A stretch of DNA of 43,747 bases from Rhodobacter sp. (GCA_030066215.1 JASJCA010000025.1:1-43747); one strand, 5' to 3'; shown: positions 23,736 through 32,390, counted from the first letter of the stretch. Translations and numbers: made by a program. Notes: a model not told the origin generated them from the letters alone.

Positions 23736-25510
23736 TCGATCTCCTCAACCTGTCCCAGACCGGCGAGGCGCTTTTGACCATCGCCGTCGTCCTGGCCATG
23801 TTCGCGCTCTTCGTGCGCGAGGTCTATCCGCCCGAGGTCACCGCCATCGGCGGCGCGGCGGCGATGCTCGCGCTGGGCATCCTGCCCTATAAAGAGGCGC
23901 TGGAGGTGCTGGCCAACCCCGCGCCCTGGACCATCGCGGCGATGTTCATCGTCATGGGCGCGCTGGTCCGGACCGGTGCGTTGGTCTGGTTCACCCATCT
24001 CGCCGAGGCCCAGGCCGACACCAATCCGCGCCTAGCGATCGCCGCGCTGATGGGCCTGGTCATCGTCGCCTCGGCCTTCGTCAACAACACCCCGGTCGTG
24101 GTGGTGATGATCCCGGTCTTCGTGCAGCTGGCCAGCCGGCTGGGCATGTCGGCCTCGAAGCTTCTGATCCCGCTCAGCTACGCCGCCGTCCTCGGCGGCA
24201 CCTGCACCCTGATCGGCACCTCGACCAACCTTTTGGTCGACGGCGTCGCCCGCGCCCAGGGCATGGCGGCGTTCAGCATCTTCGAAGTCACGCCCCTGGC
24301 CGTCGTCCTGGTGGCCTGGGGCATGCTCTATCTCTATCTCTTCGGGCCGCGGCTTTTGCCCGAGCGCACCAGCATGGCCACGCTTCTAGGCGACCGCAAG
24401 CGGATGAAGTTCTTCACCGAGGCGGTGATCCCGCCCGAGTCGAACCTGATCGGCCGCGAGGTTCTGGGCGTGCAGCTCTTCAAGCGCGAGGGCGTGCGGC
24501 TGATCGACGTGATCCGCGGCGATCTTTCGCTGCGCCGCAATCTGCAGGGCGTGACGCTGGAGGTCGGCGACCGCGTCGTGCTGCGCACCCAGATGACCGA
24601 GCTTCTGAGCCTGCAGCGTGACAAGTCGCTGCGCCGTGTCGACCAGGTCTCGGCGGTCGAGACCACGACCGTCGAGGTGCTGATCACGCCGGGCTGCAAG
24701 ATGGTCGGGCGCACCTTGGGCGCGCTGCGGCTGCGGCGGCGCTATGGCGTCTATCCGCTGGCGGTGCACCGGCGGAACGAGAATATCGGCCAACAGCTCG
24801 ACCAGCTGGTGATCCGCGTCGGCGACACGTTGCTCTTGGAGGGCGCGCCCGCCGATATCCAGCGGCTGGCCGCCGACATGGACATGATCGACGTTTCGAA
24901 ACCGTCCGAGCGACCCTACCGCCGCAGCCACGCGCCGGTCGCCTTGGGCGCGCTTGCCGGGATCGTGACGCTGGCGGCCTTCGGCGTGGCGCCGATCCTG
25001 CTGTTGGCGGTCCTGGCGATGGCGGTGGTCTTCGTGACCCGCTGCATCGACGCCGAAGAGGCGTTTTCCTTCGTCGACGGCCGGCTGCTGGCGCTGATCT
25101 TCGCCATGCTCGCGGTGGCGCTGTCGCTGGAGACCTCCGGTGCGGTGCACCTGATCGTCGACACCGTCGCGCCGCTGATCGCCGGGCTGCCGCCGTTCTT
25201 CATCGTCTGGGCGGTTTATCTGATGACCTCGCTTCTGAGCGAGACGATCAACCACGCCGTCGCTGTGGTGGTTACGCCGGTCGCGATCAGTCTGGCGCTG
25301 CAGCTCGGCATCGATCCCAGGCCGCTGGTCGTCGCGGTGATGGTCGCGGCCTCGGCCACCTTTGCCACCCCGATCGGCTATCAGACCCACATGATGGTCT
25401 ACGGTCCCGGCGGCTACAAATTCACCGACTTCTTCCGCGTCGGAATTCCGCTGAACCTGTCGACCGGTCTGCTCGCCTCGGCGATCATCCCGTTCCTCTG
25501 GCCGCTCTAA
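23732..25510 (+). CDS. SLC13-family transporter with two RCK_C (TrkA-C) domains, copy 1
   Basis: 592 residues. The N-terminal membrane half has FVNNTPVVVVMIPV (about 111-124) and GTSTNLLVDG (about 163-172), the re-entrant hairpin motifs of the DASS/SLC13 fold. Two TrkA-C-like cytosolic domains follow (about 222-300 and 312-390), then a second membrane half with SETINHAVAVVVTPVA (about 500) and ATPIGYQTHMMVYGPGGY (about 540). Likely an anion importer (sulfate, dicarboxylate or similar), with regulation through the cytosolic domains. ATG 23732 overlaps the preceding stop. A relative of identical length lies on the other strand at 26615-28393. Confidence 0.9.
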   Translation: MIDLLNLSQTGEALLTIAVVLAMFALFVREVYPPEVTAIGGAAAMLALGILPYKEALEVLANPAPWTIAAMFIVMGALVRTGALVWFTHLAEAQADTNPRLAIAALMGLVIVASAFVNNTPVVVVMIPVFVQLASRLGMSASKLLIPLSYAAVLGGTCTLIGTSTNLLVDGVARAQGMAAFSIFEVTPLAVVLVAWGMLYLYLFGPRLLPERTSMATLLGDRKRMKFFTEAVIPPESNLIGREVLGVQLFKREGVRLIDVIRGDLSLRRNLQGVTLEVGDRVVLRTQMTELLSLQRDKSLRRVDQVSAVETTTVEVLITPGCKMVGRTLGALRLRRRYGVYPLAVHRRNENIGQQLDQLVIRVGDTLLLEGAPADIQRLAADMDMIDVSKPSERPYRRSHAPVALGALAGIVTLAAFGVAPILLLAVLAMAVVFVTRCIDAEEAFSFVDGRLLALIFAMLAVALSLETSGAVHLIVDTVAPLIAGLPPFFIVWAVYLMTSLLSETINHAVAVVVTPVAISLALQLGIDPRPLVVAVMVAASATFATPIGYQTHMMVYGPGGYKFTDFFRVGIPLNLSTGLLASAIIPFLWPL

Positions 25511-25590
25511 CGCGGCAAATCGGCAACCCTGCCCTTTAGGTCAGGTTGACGGTGAGTCGAATCACCGGAGCGCTGCGCCCTAATCCAAAG

Positions 25591-25606
25591 GTTGACGCTA
25601 CGTCAG
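25591..25606. promoter_or_regulatory. Palindrome GTTGACGCTACGTCAG upstream of the microprotein operon
   Basis: Arms TGACG and CGTCA around a 3-base centre. It matches the reverse complement of the site at 15388-15403 in 14 of 16 bases. It lies about 165 bp upstream of the first small gene. TACAAT at 25622 could be a -10 box, but spacing from TTGACG is 24 bp, too long for a plain sigma-70 promoter, which favours an operator. Confidence 0.45.
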
Positions 25607-25772
25607 CGTTCTCAATCCAGCTACAATCTCGCCCGCTCTCGGCCCACCATTAACCATATAGATGGCACAACGAGGACATTGCCCCAAAGACGCCCAAGTC
25701 TGGAATGAATCCCGCCGCACTCGCCAGGGATATTTACCGTATTCCGCCACGAACCGACACAAGGAGGACGAG

Positions 25773-25946
25773 ATGGCACAAAACACCAAAAAGCCCGCCG
25801 ACACAAAGTCGACGCAAATCGTGCACCTCAAGCCCCGGATAGAGGCCGACCGCCGCGCGCGCCGTCTGCCGCCGATGGACGAGGTGAAAGTCACCCAATT
25901 GTTCAATGCGCATGACGCCCTGCGGGCGCGTCCGCTTGCAGCCTAG
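25773..25946 (+). CDS. Small protein of unknown function (57 aa), first of three
   Basis: Not recognised. ATG 25773 with AAGGAGG nine bases upstream. The product is MAQNTKKPADTKSTQIVHLK then a basic stretch PRIEADRRARRLPPMDEVKV and LFNAHDALRARPLAA. Hydrophilic and basic, no signal or membrane helix. Codon choice is GC-ending like neighbouring genes. It lies in a 900-bp gap between two transporter genes with two further small genes downstream on the same strand, all before one terminator, so an operon of microproteins is inferred. Confidence 0.6.
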   Translation: MAQNTKKPADTKSTQIVHLKPRIEADRRARRLPPMDEVKVTQLFNAHDALRARPLAA

Positions 25947-26005
25947 ATCACCCGAACCTCCAACGGCGCAACGACGCCACCACCCCAAAAAAAACGAGAA
26001 AAACA

Positions 26006-26188
26006 ATGCACACGAATGTCATCCCCTTCCCTGCCAACCGCACTGTCCCGCCTGTGGACTTCGATGACGACACCTACGACAACGTCGTCTCGCTGACCCG
26101 CTGGCGCGCTCAGGCGCAGCCGCACCGGACCTCCAACGGCGTCTTTTTCGTCAGCCATATTCACGGCTTCGACGGCGACGCCGCCTGA
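26006..26188 (+). CDS. Small protein of unknown function (60 aa), second of three
   Basis: Not recognised. MHTNVIPFPANRTVPPVDFD then DDTYDNVVSLTRWRAQAQ and a tail ending FVSHIHGFDGDAA. Soluble, with an acidic patch in the middle. It follows the first small gene by 59 bp; the ribosome-binding site is a poor GAGAAA in an A-rich run. The segment YDNVVS recurs as RDNVVS in the next protein, hinting that the two share a motif or origin. Function unknown. Confidence 0.55.
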   Translation: MHTNVIPFPANRTVPPVDFDDDTYDNVVSLTRWRAQAQPHRTSNGVFFVSHIHGFDGDAA

Positions 26189-26229
26189 TCCAATTCCAAG
26201 ACGCCACCCCCCATTTCAGGAGACCAACC

Positions 26230-26412
26230 ATGTACGCTCAACTCGTCAAAAAAGCCCGCGCCAACCGCCTCGCCGCCCTCGCCGCTCTTGCCGCCAAACG
26301 GGACAACGTCGTGTCTTTCGCCGACGCTCAGGCCCGCCGCTCTGCGGCCGATGCGACCCCCGCCTTCGTTTCCATCCGTACGACAAACGCGCCGATCAGG
26401 GTGGCGGCGTAA
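26230..26412 (+). CDS. Small protein of unknown function (60 aa), third of three
   Basis: Not recognised. MYAQLVKKARANRLAALAAL, then AAKRDNVVSFADAQARRSAA and a tail with FVSIRTTNAP. A basic, alanine-rich helical first half with CAGGAGACC eight bases before the ATG, then the RDNVVSF motif shared with the preceding small protein. It starts 41 bp after that gene and ends 57 bp before a strong terminator. No membrane helix. Function unknown. Confidence 0.58.
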   Translation: MYAQLVKKARANRLAALAALAAKRDNVVSFADAQARRSAADATPAFVSIRTTNAPIRVAA

Positions 26413-26469
26413 CCGCTCTTTCCCTCTCTCCGAAACAAACTCGCTATCCAGCCATTCGTGGCCCTTTAC

Positions 26470-26497
26470 GCCCCGGTCCGCGTACCGGGGCGCTTTT
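26470..26497 (+). terminator. Rho-independent terminator of the microprotein operon
   Basis: GCCCCGGT (26470-26477), loop CCGCGT, ACCGGGGC (26484-26491), then GCTTTTT. It separates the three small genes from the convergent SLC13/RCK gene and shows the cluster is its own transcription unit. Confidence 0.85.
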
Positions 26498-26533
26498 TGG
26501 GCCCGGACGTGGCTTCGGCGCATCAGCGCCCAT

Positions 26534-26569
26534 GGGCACGGCAGGACTGCGTCGCTTGGTTCCGTGCCC
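26534..26569 (-). repeat. Solitary hairpin-1 of the dispersed element
   Basis: GGGCACGG (26534-26541) and CCGTGCCC (26562-26569). Read on the minus strand, it is CCGGGCACGGA followed by CCAAGCGACGC and CCGTGCCCATGG, the same stem and flanks as hairpin 1 of the element at 3043, 3349 and 5397. Hairpins 2 and 3 are not present. It lies between convergent genes. Confidence 0.6.
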
Positions 26570-26614
26570 GGGGTAGCCCGTTGGCAACACGCCAGACCGG
26601 CTCCGCCCTCCCCG

Positions 26615-28393
26615 TCATAGCGGCCAGAACACCAGGATCGCGGGGATCGACACCGCGACGATCAGCACCTCCAGCGGCAGTCCGGTGCGCCAGTAATCGC
26701 CGAACCGGTAGCCGCCCGGCCCCAGGATCAGCGTGTTGTTCTTGTGCCCGATCGGGGTCAGGAACGCGCAAGAGGCCGCCACTGCGACCGCCATCAGGAA
26801 CGGATCCGGGCTTACCCCAAGCGACTGCGCCATCTGGATCCCCACTGGCGCCGCCACGATGGTCGTCGCGGTGTTGTTCAGCACGTCCGACAGCGTCATC
26901 GTCACCACCATCAGCACCGTCAGGATCGCCCAGGCCGGCAGCCCCTCGGTCAGCCCGACCAACGCGCCGGCGATGAGCTCGGTCCCGCCCGAGGACTCCA
27001 GCGCCGCGCCCAGCGGGATCATCGAGCCCAAAAGAACCACGACGGGCCATTCGATGTGGCTGTAGATCTCGGCGATCGGCAGGATCTTGGCCAAGACGAA
27101 ACCCACGACGACCAGCCCCAGGGCCACCGGCAGGTAAAGCCAGCCCAGCGACGCCGCCGCCACCGCCACCGCGAACATGCCGATCCCGAGCCAGACCTTG
27201 CTGTCCTGGGTCACCGCCAGCCCGCGCTCGGCGAGCGGCAGACAGCCCAGCCACTCGGTCACGTCCGCCTCGCTGCCCTGCGGCACAAGCAACAAAAGAA
27301 TGTCGCCGGGCTTGACCACCGTGCGTCGCACCTGCTTGCGGATCCGCGATCCAGCCCGCGAGATTCCCAGCAGCACCGAGCTGCGGCGCCAGTTCAAGCC
27401 CACCGACATCGCGGTCTTGCCGGCGATGCGGGCGCCCTCGGGCACCACGACCTCCATCTTCGACAGCCCGTTGCCGTCGGCCCGCAGGTGCTCTTCACGC
27501 TTGGGCTCAGCGAAGGCCAGCGACAGCGCGGCGCGGAATTCGTCGAGCGCCTCCGGCGCGGCCTCCAGCACCAGTGCGTCCTGCGCCTCGATCACCGCAT
27601 TGGCCTGGGTGCCGTAACGCCGCTTGCCGCCCCGCACGAGCCCCAGGATCGCGACGTCATTCCTTTCGGCTTCCTCGTGGAGCTCTTTGACCCGCTTGCC
27701 GATATGCTTCGAGCCTTCGGGCACGGTCAGCTCGGCGATGTAGTCGGCCAATTCCAGGGCCGCGCCGCCGGCCTTGCCGCCCTCGGGCTGAGGGATCAGC
27801 CGCCAGCCGATCAACGCGACGAAGGCGAGCCCGGCAAGCGCCGCCACGCCGCCGACAGGGGCGAAGTCGAACATCTTGAAAGGCGCGCCCAAGGAGTCCT
27901 CGCGGATCGCGGCGATGATGATGTTGGGCGGTGTGCCGATCAGCGTCACCATGCCGCCGAGGATGGTGGCAAACGACAAGGGCATCAGGGTCAGCCCCGG
28001 CGCGCGACCCGCTTTGCGTGCGGTCTGCATGTCGACTGGCATCAACAGCGCCAGGGCGGCGACGTTGTTCATGAACGCCGACAAGACGCCGCCGATCCCG
28101 CCCATGATCGCGATATGTGCGCCCAGGGACCGCGAGGCGTCGACCAGCGTTCGGGTGATTAGATAGACCGCGCCGGACCGCACCAGCCCGGCCGAGACCA
28201 CCAGCACCAGCGCCACCACCAGCGTCGCAGGGTGCCCGAAGCCGGCGAACGCGTCTGTCGTCGGTACGACGCCCAGCACCACGCCCGCCATCAGCGCGGC
28301 GAAGGCCACCAGGTCATAACGGAACCGCCCCCAGAGCAGCAGAGCGAAGACCGCCGCGAAGAGGCTGAATAGGATGATCTGGTCACTCGTCAT
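26615..28393 (-). CDS. SLC13-family transporter with two RCK_C (TrkA-C) domains, copy 2
   Basis: 592 residues from ATG 28393 (MTSDQIILFSLFAAVFALLL). Same plan as the copy at 23732: membrane half with FMNNVAALALLMPVDM (about 110) and GTPPNIIIAAI (about 157), two TrkA-C domains (about 220-300 and 312-395), then a second membrane half with LNNTATTIVAAPVGIQ and LTPIGHKNNTLILGPGGY. Motif residues differ (GTPPN instead of GTSTN), so the two probably carry different substrates. The frame's 43 extra upstream codons fall in an imperfect inverted repeat and are not used. Confidence 0.9.
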   Translation of the reverse strand: MTSDQIILFSLFAAVFALLLWGRFRYDLVAFAALMAGVVLGVVPTTDAFAGFGHPATLVVALVLVVSAGLVRSGAVYLITRTLVDASRSLGAHIAIMGGIGGVLSAFMNNVAALALLMPVDMQTARKAGRAPGLTLMPLSFATILGGMVTLIGTPPNIIIAAIREDSLGAPFKMFDFAPVGGVAALAGLAFVALIGWRLIPQPEGGKAGGAALELADYIAELTVPEGSKHIGKRVKELHEEAERNDVAILGLVRGGKRRYGTQANAVIEAQDALVLEAAPEALDEFRAALSLAFAEPKREEHLRADGNGLSKMEVVVPEGARIAGKTAMSVGLNWRRSSVLLGISRAGSRIRKQVRRTVVKPGDILLLLVPQGSEADVTEWLGCLPLAERGLAVTQDSKVWLGIGMFAVAVAAASLGWLYLPVALGLVVVGFVLAKILPIAEIYSHIEWPVVVLLGSMIPLGAALESSGGTELIAGALVGLTEGLPAWAILTVLMVVTMTLSDVLNNTATTIVAAPVGIQMAQSLGVSPDPFLMAVAVAASCAFLTPIGHKNNTLILGPGGYRFGDYWRTGLPLEVLIVAVSIPAILVFWPL

Positions 28394-28695
28394 GGGGTGG
28401 AGCCTAAAGCCAAGCGGATAGCACCGCCAAGGCCGGAAACGCGTGAGTCGGGCCCGGGTCAAGGATCGCGGAACGCGACCGCGCTTCACGCGCGGTGTGT
28501 CCTTGACGCGGGCGCGACTCACATATGCTCATCATCGGCCCGGCCCCCGCCGGGCCTTCTCAGCTGCAAATCCCGACGCCAACTACAGGAACTGCCCAGG
28601 AACAGAAGCGTCGCGTCGACGCTAGCTTGCCCGTCCGCAGCCGGAGGCGAGGACGGGAATGCCCGGCGCCGCGCGACACGCGCGGCACAATCGGG
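28394..28695. other. 302-bp gap holding a long imperfect inverted repeat
   Basis: Between the SLC13/RCK start and the 3' end of the P-loop gene. 28443-28465 (GTGAGTCGGGCCCGGGTC...) pairs with 28500-28522 with two mismatches in 23, and further pairing is possible inside. A shorter GC hairpin CGGCCCGGC-CCC-GCCGGGCC is at about 28537-28556. I see no gene; the frames that translate MSRARVKD in both directions are a consequence of the inverted repeat. Confidence 0.55.
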
Positions 28696-29253
28696 TCAGG
28701 CTTTCGCGCCGGGGCGCTCCAGCGCCGCCAGGGCCGCGGCCAGCAGGGCCTCGGCGGGCCCGGCCGCGTCGAGCCGGATCACCGGGCAGGTCAGCGCGTC
28801 GAGCCAGGCCTCGTGCCGCCGCCGGCTGCGGCCGGTGAAGTCGGGGTCGTCATAGGCCATCGCCCAGTCGAGAAACCCGCGATAGGCGCCCGCGCGCGGC
28901 CCGCCCGGCGCGATCAGCGCGCCGTTGCGCTGCCGCTCGCGCCGGCGCAGCCGCGCCAGCCGCGGTCCCGCCGCCATGGTCAGAAACACCACATGAGTCA
29001 GGCGCGGGATCACCGGGTCGCCCCAGCCGGTCATCGAGCCCGACAGCACCCAGTCCGACCGCGGCAGGAACACCGTGCGCATCAACGCCAGCCGGTCTGC
29101 CGCCGGGCGTTTGTCGGTGAACGGCGGGTCGGTCGGCAGCCAGAAGAAATCGTCGGTGTCGAAGGCCTGGCTGCCAAGCGCGCTGGCGAGTCCGCGTGCC
29201 AGCGTCGAGGTCCCGGTGCCGCTGGCGCCGAGGATATGGATGCGCCGCGGCAT
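28696..29253 (-). CDS. P-loop NTPase, adenylate-kinase-like
   Basis: 185 residues. Opens MPRRIHILGASGTGTSTLAR: the Walker A loop GASGTGTS at about 9-16 right at the N-terminus, as in small nucleoside kinases. FDTDDFFWLPTDPPFTDKRP gives an acidic region after strand 2, and LARLRRRERQRNGALI is a candidate lid. Substrate unknown; shikimate kinase, adenylate kinase and 'AAA family ATPase' labels are all used for such proteins. Its start lies nine bases after the msrA stop, so it is co-transcribed with msrA. Confidence 0.72.
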   Translation of the reverse strand: MPRRIHILGASGTGTSTLARGLASALGSQAFDTDDFFWLPTDPPFTDKRPAADRLALMRTVFLPRSDWVLSGSMTGWGDPVIPRLTHVVFLTMAAGPRLARLRRRERQRNGALIAPGGPRAGAYRGFLDWAMAYDDPDFTGRSRRRHEAWLDALTCPVIRLDAAGPAEALLAAALAALERPGAKA

Positions 29254-29262
29254 CGGGTCGGG

Positions 29263-29913
29263 TCAGGCGCCGGTCCCCACCGGGCAGGTCACGCCGGTGC
29301 CGCCCAGCCCGCAATAGCCGCCGGGGTTCTTGGCCAGATACTGCTGGTGGTAGTCCTCGGCGAAATAGAACGCCGGCGCCGGCAGGATCTCGGTGGTGAT
29401 CGGCCCGAACCCGGCCTCGGCCAGCCGCGGGCCCATCTCGGCGCGGGTCCGCTCGGCGGCGGCGGCTTGCGCTTCGGAATAGGTGTAGATGCCCGACCGG
29501 TACTGGGTGCCGCGGTCGTTGCCCTGGCGCATGCCCTGGGTCGGGTCGTGACCCTCCCAGAACACCCGCAAGAGCTCTTCGTAGGACACCACGGCGGGGT
29601 CGTAGATCACCCGCACCACCTCGTTATGGCCGGTCTGCCCGGTGCAGACCTCCTGGTAGGTGGCGTTCGGCGTGTGCCCGCCGGCATAGCCCACCATGGT
29701 CAGCCAGACGCCGTCCAGCGTCCAGAACATCCGCTCGACGCCCCAGAAACAGCCCATGCCGAACATCGCCTCGGCCATGCCCTCCGGCACCGGCGCGGTC
29801 AGCGGCAGGCCGCTGATGAAATGCGTCTCGGCGGTGGCGATCGGCGCCTCGCGCCCCGGCAGAGCGTCCGCCGCCGCCACCATATCCGTCGTCTTCTTGC
29901 GCAGCAGGAACAT
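29263..29913 (-). CDS. msrA: Peptide-methionine (S)-S-oxide reductase MsrA
   Basis: 216 residues. Catalytic Cys55 in [14 protein letters not shown], then [27 protein letters not shown] (segment about 74-99), [23 protein letters not shown] (about 116-138) and a C-terminal GYCGLGG plus TCPVGTG, whose cysteines can act as resolving residues. It reduces methionine-S-sulfoxide in oxidised proteins. Sits between the MFS gene (58 bp upstream) and the P-loop gene (9 bp downstream) on the same strand. Confidence 0.95.
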   Translation of the reverse strand: MFLLRKKTTDMVAAADALPGREAPIATAETHFISGLPLTAPVPEGMAEAMFGMGCFWGVERMFWTLDGVWLTMVGYAGGHTPNATYQEVCTGQTGHNEVVRVIYDPAVVSYEELLRVFWEGHDPTQGMRQGNDRGTQYRSGIYTYSEAQAAAAERTRAEMGPRLAEAGFGPITTEILPAPAFYFAEDYHQQYLAKNPGGYCGLGGTGVTCPVGTGA

Positions 29914-29971
29914 CGCGCGCCTCCATCATGCTGTCCGTCGGGGTGGATATAGGGGCGGGCGCGGCCGCTGG

Positions 29972-31204
29972 CTACTCCGCAGGCGCCGCGACGTAGCGGC
30001 TGAACACGGTCTCGTTGCCCGGTTCGGGGTGGCGCGGGATCATCAGGGCGAGCGTCAGCGAGGTCAGCGCCATCGCCGCCGCCAGCACGAAGACGCCGCC
30101 CGGCGAGACGATCCAGAGGTAGCCCAGAAACGCCGGCAGGAAGACCGCAGCGATGTGATTGATGGTGAAGGCCACGGCGGCGGTGGGCGCGATGTCCTGC
30201 GGGTCGGCGATCTTCTGGAAGTAGGTCTTCAGCGCAAAGGCCAGCGCAAAGAACAGGTGGTCGAGCACGTAGAGCACGGCGGCCAGCACCACGCCCCAGC
30301 CGAACCAGTAGATCCCGCCATAGGCCAGAAACACCCCCGTCAGCCCGATATACTCGAAGGCGAGCGCCCGGCGTTCGCCCCACCGCGCCACCGCGCGGCC
30401 CATCAGCGGCGCGAAGATCATGTTGGCCAGGAAGTTGATCAGAAACAGCGCCGTGACTTCGTGCACCTCGAAGCCGAAGCGCTCGACCATCATGAAGGCG
30501 GCGAAGACGATGAAGATCTGCCGCCGCGCGCCCGACATGAACTGCAGCGCGTAATAGAGCCAATAGCGCCGCTTCAGCACCATCTTCTTCAGTTGCGGAT
30601 GCGGCGCCTCGAATTGCGGATAGGCGAGGAAACAGAAGACTGCGATCGCCGCCGTCACCCCGCCCGAGACCAGATAGACGAAGTTGTAGGACAGCCCCAG
30701 CGTCTTCCAGGTCACCACCAACAGCCCATAGGCCAGAAGCGACGCGCCCGAGCCCACGCCGACGATCCAGCCCAAGGTCTGCGGCGCGCGTTTCTTCTCG
30801 ATCCACTGCAGCTGCAGTGACTGGTTGACCGTCTCGTAGTAGTGAAACCCGATCGACGACAGCATGGTGACGGTCAAAAGCCCCGCGAACGAGGGGAACC
30901 ACGCCGTCACCGCGCTCGCCGCGCCGAGCATGAAGAGCGAGACCAGCCCCAGGACCTGTTCGCGCATGAAGATGATGATCGCGATCACGCCGATGGCGAA
31001 GAAGCCCGGGATCTCGCGCACAGTGTGCAGCCAGCCGATCTCGACCCCGGTGAAGCCCGCCGCTTCGATCACGAAATTGTTCAAAAGCGCCGACCAGGTC
31101 GAAAACGTGATCGGCATGGCGAAGGCCATCAGGAACAACAGCGCCACCGGCCGCCGCCAGACCGGCAAGCTGCCGGCATCCTCAAGTCCCACGATCCGTC
31201 CCAT
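29972..31204 (-). CDS. Major facilitator superfamily transporter
   Basis: 410 residues with about twelve hydrophobic helices, the first after a short cytosolic N-terminus (MGRIVGLEDAGSLPVWRRPV). No ATPase motif. The loop between helices 6 and 7 carries the basic segment PQLKKMVLKRRYW, as usual for MFS proteins. Substrate unknown. First gene of a likely MFS-msrA-P-loop operon; its start is 130 bp from the divergent YeeE/YedE gene. An efflux role in oxidative stress would fit the msrA neighbour but is only inference. Confidence 0.83.
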   Translation of the reverse strand: MGRIVGLEDAGSLPVWRRPVALLFLMAFAMPITFSTWSALLNNFVIEAAGFTGVEIGWLHTVREIPGFFAIGVIAIIIFMREQVLGLVSLFMLGAASAVTAWFPSFAGLLTVTMLSSIGFHYYETVNQSLQLQWIEKKRAPQTLGWIVGVGSGASLLAYGLLVVTWKTLGLSYNFVYLVSGGVTAAIAVFCFLAYPQFEAPHPQLKKMVLKRRYWLYYALQFMSGARRQIFIVFAAFMMVERFGFEVHEVTALFLINFLANMIFAPLMGRAVARWGERRALAFEYIGLTGVFLAYGGIYWFGWGVVLAAVLYVLDHLFFALAFALKTYFQKIADPQDIAPTAAVAFTINHIAAVFLPAFLGYLWIVSPGGVFVLAAAMALTSLTLALMIPRHPEPGNETVFSRYVAAPAE

Positions 31205-31334
31205 CCCCCCGCTCTACGCGCCCCCGCGACAAAAGGCGAGCCTCAGGCCGCCCGTATTTCCGCACATCTGATCTGGATCAAGGCGGGTCTCGCTGCGCTG
31301 CGGCATGAGCCTGGAAAAGAACGAGGGACGTGCC

Positions 31335-32390
31335 ATGGACATCCTGGGCTTGGTCGAACGCATCGGCGAAGCGCCCGCGGCTGCGCTGTTCGGCCTGATC
31401 ACCGGGGTGATTTTCGGCGTCGCGGCGCAGCGGTCACGCTTCTGCCTGCGCGCGGCGGCGGTGGAATTCGCCCGCGGCGATCTCGGTCCCAAGGTCTCGA
31501 TATGGCTCTTGTGTTTCTCCACCGCCTTGGTCTGGGTGCAGGCTGCGGAGTTGGCCGGTCTGATGCAGTCCGACGAGGCGCGGATGATGGCCGTCACCGG
31601 CTCCTGGTCGGGCGCGATCCTGGGCGGGCTGTTGTTCGGCGTCGGTATGGTGCTGGCCCGCGGCTGTTCGGGTCGGCTGCTGGTGTTGGCCGCCACCGGC
31701 AACCTGCGCTCGGTGATCTCCGGACTGATTTTCGCGGTGGTGGCGCAGATGAGCCTTGCGGGCTGGTTGTCGCCCCTGCGCGACCGCCTGGCCGCGCTAT
31801 GGGTCACGCCGGGCGGGCGTAATGTGGATTTGCTTGAAAATCTTCCGGATTCTACCGGGTTGATTGTCGGCCTGGTGATCGCCACGGTGGCGCTTGGCCT
31901 CGCACGGCACAACCGGATCAGCGTACGGCAGTTGTTTTTCGGCTCTGGCGTCGGCTTTGCCATCGCCGTGGGCTGGGTGCTGACCTTCGGGCTGGCGCAG
32001 GTCAGTTTCGACCCGGTGCAGATCGAAAGCGCCACTTTCACCGGCCCGTCGGCCAACACGCTGATGTTTTTTCTAAGCCGTGACGCGATCCTCGAATTCG
32101 ACATCGGCCTGGTTCCGGGCGTGTTCCTGGGCTCGTTCATCGCCGCGACCCTGGCCCGCGAGTTCCGGTTCCAGGGCTTCCAGGACGCCGACAACATGAA
32201 GCGCGCGATGATCGGGGCCGCGTGCATGGGGTTCGGCGGCATGCTGGCCGGCGGCTGCGCCATTGGCGCGGGCGTCACCGGCGGGTCGATCTTCGTCGGC
32301 ACCGCTTGGGCCGCGCTGTCCGCGATGTGGGCCGGCGCCATCGTCACCGATTACCTGATCGACCAGCCCGCGCTGCGCGCCGCCACCTGA
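31335..32390 (+). CDS. YeeE/YedE (TsuA-like) sulfur-compound transporter
   Basis: 351 residues, about nine to ten membrane helices. Three conserved cysteine sites of the family are visible: RSRFCLRAA (Cys37), LARGCSGRLL (Cys111) and LAGGCAIGAGVTGGS (Cys308), where thiosulfate or other sulfur species are thought to be relayed through the membrane. GAGGGA lies upstream of ATG 31335; a longer frame from 31305 is unsupported. Stands alone between divergent MFS and convergent thioesterase genes. Substrate (thiosulfate, or sulfide/selenium-type) not decided by sequence. Confidence 0.9.
   Translation: MDILGLVERIGEAPAAALFGLITGVIFGVAAQRSRFCLRAAAVEFARGDLGPKVSIWLLCFSTALVWVQAAELAGLMQSDEARMMAVTGSWSGAILGGLLFGVGMVLARGCSGRLLVLAATGNLRSVISGLIFAVVAQMSLAGWLSPLRDRLAALWVTPGGRNVDLLENLPDSTGLIVGLVIATVALGLARHNRISVRQLFFGSGVGFAIAVGWVLTFGLAQVSFDPVQIESATFTGPSANTLMFFLSRDAILEFDIGLVPGVFLGSFIAATLAREFRFQGFQDADNMKRAMIGAACMGFGGMLAGGCAIGAGVTGGSIFVGTAWAALSAMWAGAIVTDYLIDQPALRAAT

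Noticed and set aside
25540..25580. Possible tRNA (word GAGTCGAATCACC resembles a T-loop)
   Set aside because: No acceptor or anticodon stem can be formed around it.
25598..25906. 102-codon minus-strand frame over the first microprotein
   Set aside because: Lies opposite the small gene with the better ribosome-binding site and terminator context; its product looks like random antisense.
28443..28625. Frames beginning MSRARVKD on both strands
   Set aside because: They arise because the inverted repeat at 28443-28522 translates to similar peptides in both directions; no start signals.
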